From assembly GCF_020829665.1 (NCBI RefSeq), contig NZ_JAIVFT010000008.1, positions 248,001 through 312,000 on the forward strand: a stretch of DNA of 64,000 nucleotides, written 5' to 3'. Each line of letters begins with the position of its first letter. The first letter of the stretch is position 1. Shown here piece after piece: positions 58,464 to 64,000 of this stretch. Position numbers and translations under genes: made by a program. This DNA is from Nostoc sp. CHAB 5824. GTDB taxonomy: Bacteria > Cyanobacteriota > Cyanobacteriia > Cyanobacteriales > Nostocaceae. The notes under the pieces are model-generated. The model made no database searches and was not told the origin of the DNA. It worked only from the letters and a program-made list of their open reading frames with translations.

Positions 58464-61184
58464 ATGAAACTAGAGCTATTACTGTCAAGCACATTACTGA
58501 CATGTGCAGTTGTTGTCTGGAGCAGCAGTCATGTTTTGAGTGCTGAGGTATCAGAAAAAGAGGTGCAAACTTCTAATCGGCTAACTACTTTGAGTGTTAA
58601 ACCAAGTAGCAAGATTTTGCGGTTAAGCCAGACACAGCGCTCTGCTAAGAATTTCAATCGGCTTGCTCAGTCTTCAACACCCAGTTCGCAACCTATAAAT
58701 CAAATCGTAGAAGTGACGGGAGTCAAGATTAATACCACAGAAACAGGGATAGATTTAATATTAGAGACTACCTTGGGCGAAAAGTTACAAGTATCGCCTC
58801 AAATTGATGGCAAAACTTATATTGCAAACATTTCTAATGCTCAGTTACGCCTGTCTAGCGGTAATACATTTCGCCAAGAAAAGCCAGCCGCAGGTATTGC
58901 AGAAATAATTGTCACTAATCAAGATGCTAATACTATCCGTGTGACGTTAATAGGTGAGGTAAGTGTAGCAAAGATAGAGCTATTTGATAGCGATGAAGGT
59001 TTGATTTTTGGTGTCACATCAGAAGCTTCTGCAACACAACCACAACAGCCACAGACACAAACTCAAGCAGAATCACCATCAGCAACTACAGAAGCGCAAC
59101 CTACACAGCCATCTTCTGAGCAACCTTCAGAGCCACCATCAGTAGCTAGTGATGAACCAATTGAGTTGGTAGTAACAGGTGAGCAAGACGGGTATAGAGT
59201 CACAGAATCTTCAACTGCTACCAGAACAGACACACCTATCCGCGATATTCCCCAATCAATACAGGTGGTTCCTCAACAAGTGTTAGAGGATCAAAAAACT
59301 GTTCGTCTGATTGATGCACTACGAAATGTTAGTGGTGTTTTTTCCAGTAATAGTTTTGGCGGTACGATAGATAGTTTCAATATTCGGGGATTTAACGATG
59401 CTAGTATCCTGCAAAATGGCTTCAGACAAAGCAACGCAGAGGGGAATTTCTCATTGCGAGATCCAGCGAATATTGAACAACTAGAGGTTTTAAAGGGGCC
59501 AGCTTCGGTTTTATATGGCAATGTTGAACCGGGAGGGGTAGTCAATGTTGTAACTAAGCAACCTTTGACTGATCCTTTCTATAATGCAGAATTATCCATT
59601 GGTAGCTATAGTTTTTATCGTGGTAGCTTTGACTTGTCTGGGCCGTTAACTCCAGATAAAGTGTTACTTTATCGGCTAAATTTGGCTTATCAAAATGCAG
59701 GTAGCTTTCGTGATTTTGTGAATAGTGAGCGAGTTTTCGCTGCGCCTGTGTTTGATTTGAGGCTGGGCGATCGTACCAATTTATCTATTAACACTAGCTA
59801 TCTATACGACCGACGCACCCTTGATCGCGGGATACCAGCCATAGGACGAGGGATTGCTGACATTCCAATTAGTCGCTTTTTAGGCGAACCTGGTGACTTT
59901 AGGCGCAGCGAGCAGTTTGGTATTGGTTATCGTTTGGAACATGAGTTTAACGATAATCTCAAAATTCGTAACGCTTTCCAATTCTTACAAAACAATGAGA
60001 CAGTATTTAACACTAATGCAACAGAACTAGATGAAGCTACTGGCACTTTATTTCGTGATTACTTTGATAGTGCCAATGAGTACAGAGTATATGCAATGCA
60101 AACTGACCTAACAAGTAAATTTAAAACGGGATCAGTTAATCATCAGTTGTTAGTTGGCTTTGATTTACAAAGAAATACTTTAGAAGGCTTCTTTAGAACA
60201 CCATCTGATGCTTTTGATACATCTATAGTAGATCGCCAAACACCAAGCATCAATATTTTTAATCCCATCTACAATCAACGTCCACCAGATCGTTCAAGCT
60301 TCATCTTTCTACGAGATGACCAGACAACAACTGATAGCTTAGGTATCTTTTTACAAGATCAAATTGCACTTACAGATAATCTAAAAATTTTAGTTGGTGG
60401 TCGATACGATACTGTTACACAAGACCTTGATGACCAGCTCAATAATAATGATACTAGTCTATCGAGTGAAGCGTTCAGTCCTCGTGTAGGTATTGTATAT
60501 CAACCCATTCAACCGATTTCACTTTATGCCAGCTACAGCCGTTCGTTTGCTCCTAACACTGGTGTTAATGCTGAGAATTCATTGCTGGAACCAACACGCG
60601 GCAACCAGTATGAAGTGGGTATTCGAGCAGAATTGAATCCGCGACTTGCTGCTAATCTTGCATTCTACGAAATCACCAAAACCAATATCGCCGCTACAAA
60701 TCCTGATAATCCAGCAGTTAGCTTTGCAATTGGTGAACAACGCAGTCAGGGAATTGAATTTGATCTTTCAGGGGAAATTTCTCCAGGGTGGAACATAATT
60801 GCTTCTTACAGCTATACCAATGCTGAAATCACAGAGGGTTTTGATTCTGCGCCGACTGGCAATAAAGTTCCTAACGTTCCGCACAATAAAGCTAGCTTAT
60901 GGACAACCTATGAGTTTCAAAACGGTGGTTTTAAAGGATTCGGTTTAGGAATGGGATTGTTTTATGTAGATGCTCGACAGGGTGATTTAGAAAATAGCTA
61001 TGAATTACCAAGCTACATACGCACTGATGCAGCAATTTACTACCGACAAAATAATTGGCGTGCTGCGATTAACTTCCAGAATTTATTTGATATTCGCTAT
61101 TTTGAAACCAGCGAACTTGGTCGAACAACGGTAATTCCAGGCGCACCGCTTACGATTATTGGCTCATTTGCTATTGAGTTTTAA
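58464..61184 (+). CDS. TonB-dependent siderophore receptor with AMIN domain
   Basis: A 906-residue outer-membrane protein from ATG 58464; a TTG at 58446 would add six residues before a normal signal peptide. Signal peptide 1-28 (LLLSSTLLTCAVVVWSSSH, cut after VLSA). AMIN domain about 75-180, a P/Q/S-rich linker 185-225, and TonB box-like ELVVTG. The plug begins TRTDTPIRDIPQSIQVVP, followed by a 22-strand-type barrel ending in the terminal aromatic (GSFAIEF). The AMIN-plug-barrel order is characteristic of cyanobacterial siderophore receptors such as SchT/IutA relatives. It is divergent from the NRPS array, so it is the likely receptor for the ferric form of the product. It is followed one base later by the PepSY gene. 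Confidence 0.93.
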   Translation: MKLELLLSSTLLTCAVVVWSSSHVLSAEVSEKEVQTSNRLTTLSVKPSSKILRLSQTQRSAKNFNRLAQSSTPSSQPINQIVEVTGVKINTTETGIDLILETTLGEKLQVSPQIDGKTYIANISNAQLRLSSGNTFRQEKPAAGIAEIIVTNQDANTIRVTLIGEVSVAKIELFDSDEGLIFGVTSEASATQPQQPQTQTQAESPSATTEAQPTQPSSEQPSEPPSVASDEPIELVVTGEQDGYRVTESSTATRTDTPIRDIPQSIQVVPQQVLEDQKTVRLIDALRNVSGVFSSNSFGGTIDSFNIRGFNDASILQNGFRQSNAEGNFSLRDPANIEQLEVLKGPASVLYGNVEPGGVVNVVTKQPLTDPFYNAELSIGSYSFYRGSFDLSGPLTPDKVLLYRLNLAYQNAGSFRDFVNSERVFAAPVFDLRLGDRTNLSINTSYLYDRRTLDRGIPAIGRGIADIPISRFLGEPGDFRRSEQFGIGYRLEHEFNDNLKIRNAFQFLQNNETVFNTNATELDEATGTLFRDYFDSANEYRVYAMQTDLTSKFKTGSVNHQLLVGFDLQRNTLEGFFRTPSDAFDTSIVDRQTPSINIFNPIYNQRPPDRSSFIFLRDDQTTTDSLGIFLQDQIALTDNLKILVGGRYDTVTQDLDDQLNNNDTSLSSEAFSPRVGIVYQPIQPISLYASYSRSFAPNTGVNAENSLLEPTRGNQYEVGIRAELNPRLAANLAFYEITKTNIAATNPDNPAVSFAIGEQRSQGIEFDLSGEISPGWNIIASYSYTNAEITEGFDSAPTGNKVPNVPHNKASLWTTYEFQNGGFKGFGLGMGLFYVDARQGDLENSYELPSYIRTDAAIYYRQNNWRAAINFQNLFDIRYFETSELGRTTVIPGAPLTIIGSFAIEF

Positions 61185-61185
61185 T

Positions 61186-62310
61186 ATGAAACTTCGTCAT
61201 TTGGCCTTCCAGTTACATCGTTATTTAGGATTAGCTGCTGGGTTAGTTCTCATAATTGTCGGCTTAACAGGTAGCCTGCTAGTTTTTGAGGAAGAAACTA
61301 ACCATTTTCTGCTTGAAGTTCAGTTTGGCAAAATTATACCTCAACAGCAGCAGGTATCAATATTATCTGTCATTGATAATGTGAAAGCAGCCTATCCCGA
61401 ACCCAGCCTGAGTATTAGTTTTTTAGAATTACCCCAAGAACCTGATAAACCTATACACATCGAATTGCAATCGCCAAATAAACCGACACTAGAGGTAATT
61501 GTCAACCCATACACAGGCAAAATTTTAGGCGATCGCCTTAGTGAATATGCCATCATGGCTATCATCTATAATCTCCATTATTCCTTACTAGCAGGTGATA
61601 CTGGGGTTGCAATTGCCGGTATTGTAGCGCTTTTACTGTTCATACTCTGCATTACAGGAATTATCCTTTGGCCAGGTTGGCGAAAGCTGATTACGGGCTT
61701 CAAAATCAAATGGAATGGTCATATCAAACGTACCAATTTTGATATCCATAAAGTAGCGGGAATCATCACAGCCGTATTTCTAGGACTAACTGCTATCACA
61801 GGGTTTTGCTGGAATTTTTACACTTACACCGATCCTGTCATTTATGCTGTCACTTTTTCACCCAAACCTATAGAACCTGAATCCAAACCCATACCTGGTA
61901 AATCACCATTAGCTTTAGCAAACCTTTTGCAACGTGCTGATGCTGTTTTACCAGGTGCTGCAACCACTTATATCAGTTTCCCAACCAGTCCTGAAGCTGT
62001 ATTTATGCTGGGTAAACGATTTCCAGAAGAAAAAGAAGTTTGGCGCAGCCGAGTGTATTTAGACCAATATACAGGAGAAGTATTGCGTGTTCGTAATTCG
62101 CGATCGCTTTCTGTTGGTGACGAAGTAATGGATGTTTTTACCCCCTTGCACTATGGTACTTTTGGCGGGCTACCAACTCGTATTCTCTACATTTTTGTTG
62201 GTCTTGCTCCCACCATTTTGTTTGTCACTAGTTTTATAATGTGGCGTTATCGTTATCGACCAAAATCACTTATCTCTAATCATGCCCGCCATGTAAATTT
62301 AAAAGCTTAG
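61186..62310 (+). CDS. PepSY-domain iron-uptake membrane protein
   Basis: 374 residues from ATG 61186, one base after the receptor stop, so the two genes form a coupled operon; an upstream in-frame start would overlap the receptor. Four membrane helices are visible: 12-35 (GLVLIIVGLTGSLLVFEEE), about 142-165, about 190-212 (GIITAVFLGLTAITGFCWN) and near 335-360. A large periplasmic part lies between the first two and between the last two. PepSY-associated TM proteins next to siderophore receptors are thought to reduce ferric siderophore or otherwise free iron at the inner membrane. Conserved histidines (QLHRYLGL, NLHYSLL, DIHKVAG, PLHYGTFGG) suit heme binding. Confidence 0.88.
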   Translation: MKLRHLAFQLHRYLGLAAGLVLIIVGLTGSLLVFEEETNHFLLEVQFGKIIPQQQQVSILSVIDNVKAAYPEPSLSISFLELPQEPDKPIHIELQSPNKPTLEVIVNPYTGKILGDRLSEYAIMAIIYNLHYSLLAGDTGVAIAGIVALLLFILCITGIILWPGWRKLITGFKIKWNGHIKRTNFDIHKVAGIITAVFLGLTAITGFCWNFYTYTDPVIYAVTFSPKPIEPESKPIPGKSPLALANLLQRADAVLPGAATTYISFPTSPEAVFMLGKRFPEEKEVWRSRVYLDQYTGEVLRVRNSRSLSVGDEVMDVFTPLHYGTFGGLPTRILYIFVGLAPTILFVTSFIMWRYRYRPKSLISNHARHVNLKA

Positions 62311-62352
62311 TACAGTTTTGCGTAAAAGCGTAGCGTTTTTAATGCAGGGGAA

Positions 62353-62576
62353 CGCATTAACAATGTAAGCCGATGCATTAACATTGCAAGCCGATGCATT
62401 AATAATGTAAGCCAATGCATTAACAATGTAAGCCAATGCATTAACAATGTAAGCCGATGCATTAATAATGTAAGCCAATGCATTAACAATGTAAGCCAAT
62501 GCATTAACAAGGCGGCCACCGCATTAACAATGTAAGCCGATGCATTAACATTGCAAGCCGACGCATTGGCATTGCA
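62353..62576. repeat. 21-bp tandem repeat array, about 11 copies
   Basis: The unit is GCATTAACAATGTAAGCCGAT with small changes. GCATT starts recur at 62354, 62375, 62396, 62417, 62438, 62459, 62480, 62501, 62521, 62542 and 62563, so the period is 21 with one 20-base step. One unit carries GGCGGCCACC instead. Because 21 is divisible by three, frames stay open on the minus strand, giving false heptapeptide ORFs. There are no unique spacers, so this is not CRISPR. Confidence 0.9.
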
Positions 62577-62634
62577 GGGTATTGCCAAATTTAATACGTT
62601 ATATCAATTCTATGTGAGGCTGTGCTTTATTCAC

Positions 62635-62689
62635 GTAGGGGCAATTCATGTAGACGCAAAGCGGCTGACCGCAGGGTATTGCCCCTACA
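62635..62689. repeat. Miniature inverted repeat
   Basis: GTAGGGGCAAT (62635-62645) and ATTGCCCCTAC (62679-62689) are exact complements, and an inner GCGG/CCGC stem lies in the loop. It is a palindrome type frequent between Nostoc genes. The rest of 62577-62882 shows no gene. Confidence 0.7.
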
Positions 62690-62882
62690 GCATAGTTTTG
62701 GGTAAATCCCATAAGCGCATCTTCAAAAAGAAATGGTATTACGAATTAATGAAATGCTCCACGCTTATTGAAGTGGGGGACTCAGACCCACGTTCTGTTC
62801 TGCTCCACAGCAGTTCTTGATGGGATCATTTCCCCCTTCCCCCTGCTCCCTGCCTCTTTGTTGAGTTGCTTGTGAAGAGATT

Positions 62883-64000
62883 TTACAATACCTTGCGTTG
62901 GGCCAGATGGTCAAGGATATCTTGGCGTGAGCGCCAAACTTGTCGCAACTGCTTGCTGGCTAATAATTCCAATTGGTCGCCGACATGAGGTGAACCTGGT
63001 TGAGTTGCATTACCGTAACTGTTAAGTGTCATCGCTTTTACAGGTTGAGAAAATTCAATTGCAGCAACGTATGAATCACCAGCAACAGATTGGAAGCGCC
63101 CATCTGACAATGGAGCAAAATTGAGGACGCGGAAAATGCCTAGACTCCCATCACCACCATTTGCAGGCAAATCCATATCACCAGACTGTAGCCGGAAAAC
63201 ATCTCCCCATGCTACATCTAGAGATCCATAAGCCTTTTCCACCTTAGCTGCAACAGTTAAAAGTGTTGTGACTGCACTTTGAGGATTAGCTAAACCATCA
63301 GGCGTAGTGCGTGGAGAGTTTTCACTCCAGGATTTACTAAATGTACTATCGAAGTCTATTGCTTCTACCCAAGAAGCGAATAATACCGCACCCCGACTAT
63401 CTGCATTTGCTTGCCGATCCCAAGCTGAGAGTACATCAGCACATCGATTAGCTAATTCGCTTTTGTACTTGCGTGTAGCTGGAATCAAGTCATCCAAAAG
63501 GCGATCTGCTAGTTCCATACGTGTTGATTGTTTATCAGAAATCATTTCAGCTAAAGAGATTTTGTCATCCTCTGTTAGCATCCGGACGGAACGTTGCGAT
63601 CGAAAACCTATTGGCCCGCGTGGTGCCATATAAGATGGATAATTGTCTGGATTGAGAACCTGTGGAAAGGTTGTTGTCCAAGGTGGGTCATTTGTATTTT
63701 GTAACCAGCCGCTTTTTGGGTCAATTACGCGTGGCAAATCTCGATATGGATGAGTTTTCGTCCATAAGGTTTTAGATGTGTCGCCGGGAATTAAACCTTG
63801 CCAGTATTCAAAATCGCCTTCTTGACGAATTGGCACTTGACCATTGAACAGGTGCATGATGTGTCCTTCTCGGTCTGCATACATCACGGTGAACATGGGT
63901 AGTTGTAACCGTTGTAGTACAGCTTGAAACTGGGTGAGGTTCTTGGAGCGTGCCATATCCCACCACTGCTCTAGTACACGTGGTTTATCAAGACCTACAA
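62883..64000 (-). CDS. Penicillin-acylase family (PvdQ/AiiC-like) enzyme, 3' part only
   Basis: About 372 residues of the C-terminal beta-chain region; the frame is open to the window edge. An internal ATG at 63956 is not the start, since the upstream codons (VGLDKPRVLEQWWD) continue the protein. Recognisable parts are MFTVMYADREGHIMHLFNGQVPIR, AVLFASWVEAIDF, AWGDVFRLQSGD, and SYVAAIEFSQPVKAMTLNSYG with the helper Asn of these Ntn hydrolases. The nucleophile Ser lies outside the window. Family members cleave amides of fatty acids: PvdQ deacylates the pyoverdine precursor and cyanobacterial AiiC degrades acyl-homoserine lactones. Beside a lipopeptide siderophore cluster, a role in removing the acyl tail or in quorum quenching is possible. 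Confidence 0.85.
   Translation of the reverse strand, partial: VGLDKPRVLEQWWDMARSKNLTQFQAVLQRLQLPMFTVMYADREGHIMHLFNGQVPIRQEGDFEYWQGLIPGDTSKTLWTKTHPYRDLPRVIDPKSGWLQNTNDPPWTTTFPQVLNPDNYPSYMAPRGPIGFRSQRSVRMLTEDDKISLAEMISDKQSTRMELADRLLDDLIPATRKYKSELANRCADVLSAWDRQANADSRGAVLFASWVEAIDFDSTFSKSWSENSPRTTPDGLANPQSAVTTLLTVAAKVEKAYGSLDVAWGDVFRLQSGDMDLPANGGDGSLGIFRVLNFAPLSDGRFQSVAGDSYVAAIEFSQPVKAMTLNSYGNATQPGSPHVGDQLELLASKQLRQVWRSRQDILDHLAQRKVL

Noticed and set aside
62353..62576. Possible CRISPR array
   Set aside because: The repeats are directly tandem with no unique spacers, and no cas gene is present.
62299..62588. Two overlapping minus-strand ORFs with repeated IVNALAY/LLMHWLT heptapeptides
   Set aside because: They are only translations of the 21-bp tandem repeat; no ribosome site and no family.

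Overview
The window looks like a filamentous, probably Nostocales-type, cyanobacterium. HIP1 octamers (GCGATCGC) are scattered throughout. There are also heptanucleotide repeats, small palindromic repeats of the Nostoc kind, huge NB-ARC/WD40 proteins, and an AMIN-domain TonB receptor typical of cyanobacterial siderophore uptake. No tRNA, rRNA, CRISPR array or transposase gene was seen.

Layout. 1-1900: decayed left end with a relic of a thiamine-diphosphate enzyme, a heme-oxygenase-like diiron protein and a small downstream peptide gene. 1959-9812: two tandem paralogous STAND (NB-ARC + 14 WD40) proteins on the minus strand. 9813-11201: gene-poor DNA with a 124-bp tandem duplication and an ORF relic. 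11202-57560: one co-directional minus-strand array of 13 genes forming a hybrid NRPS/PKS lipopeptide cluster. 57561-58463: divergent control region. 58464-62310: TonB-dependent receptor and PepSY membrane protein on the plus strand. 62353-62576: 21-bp tandem repeats. 62883-64000: 3' part of a penicillin-acylase (PvdQ/AiiC-like) gene that runs out of the window.

Assembly line, read right to left: FAAL-ACP-C-A(Ala)-PCP; KS-AT(malonyl)-KR-ACP; luciferase-like monooxygenase; C-TauD; C*-A(Asp)-PCP-E; C-A(Thr)-PCP-C; TauD; C*-A(His-like)-PCP-E; C-A(Orn)-MT-PCP; C-A(Gln)-PCP-E; C-A(Thr)-PCP-R; aminotransferase; JmjC/cupin oxygenase; MFS exporter. Substrate calls are my hand-read ten-residue codes: DLFNNALTYK, DLTKIGHVGK, DFWNIGMVHK, DSALIAEVWK, DVGEIGSIDK, DAWQFGLIDK, DFWNIGMVHK. 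C* marks a condensation-like domain that has lost HHxxxDG. Both C* modules are preceded by an active C domain and a TauD-type hydroxylase, the arrangement expected for beta-hydroxylation of carrier-bound Asp and His with an 'interface' domain. The predicted product is an acyl-Ala-(reduced C2 unit)-beta-OH-Asp-Thr-beta-OH-His(?)-N-Me-Orn-Gln-Thr lipopeptide with D-configured residues at the E modules. It would be released reductively and perhaps aminated.

With the adjacent TonB receptor, PepSY protein, exporter and acylase, this is most simply a beta-hydroxyaspartate lipopeptide siderophore system related in concept to the cyanochelins. The predicted beta-hydroxyhistidine module, the reductase-aminotransferase ending, and the in-frame repeat insertions in three megasynthase genes are the most unusual points.
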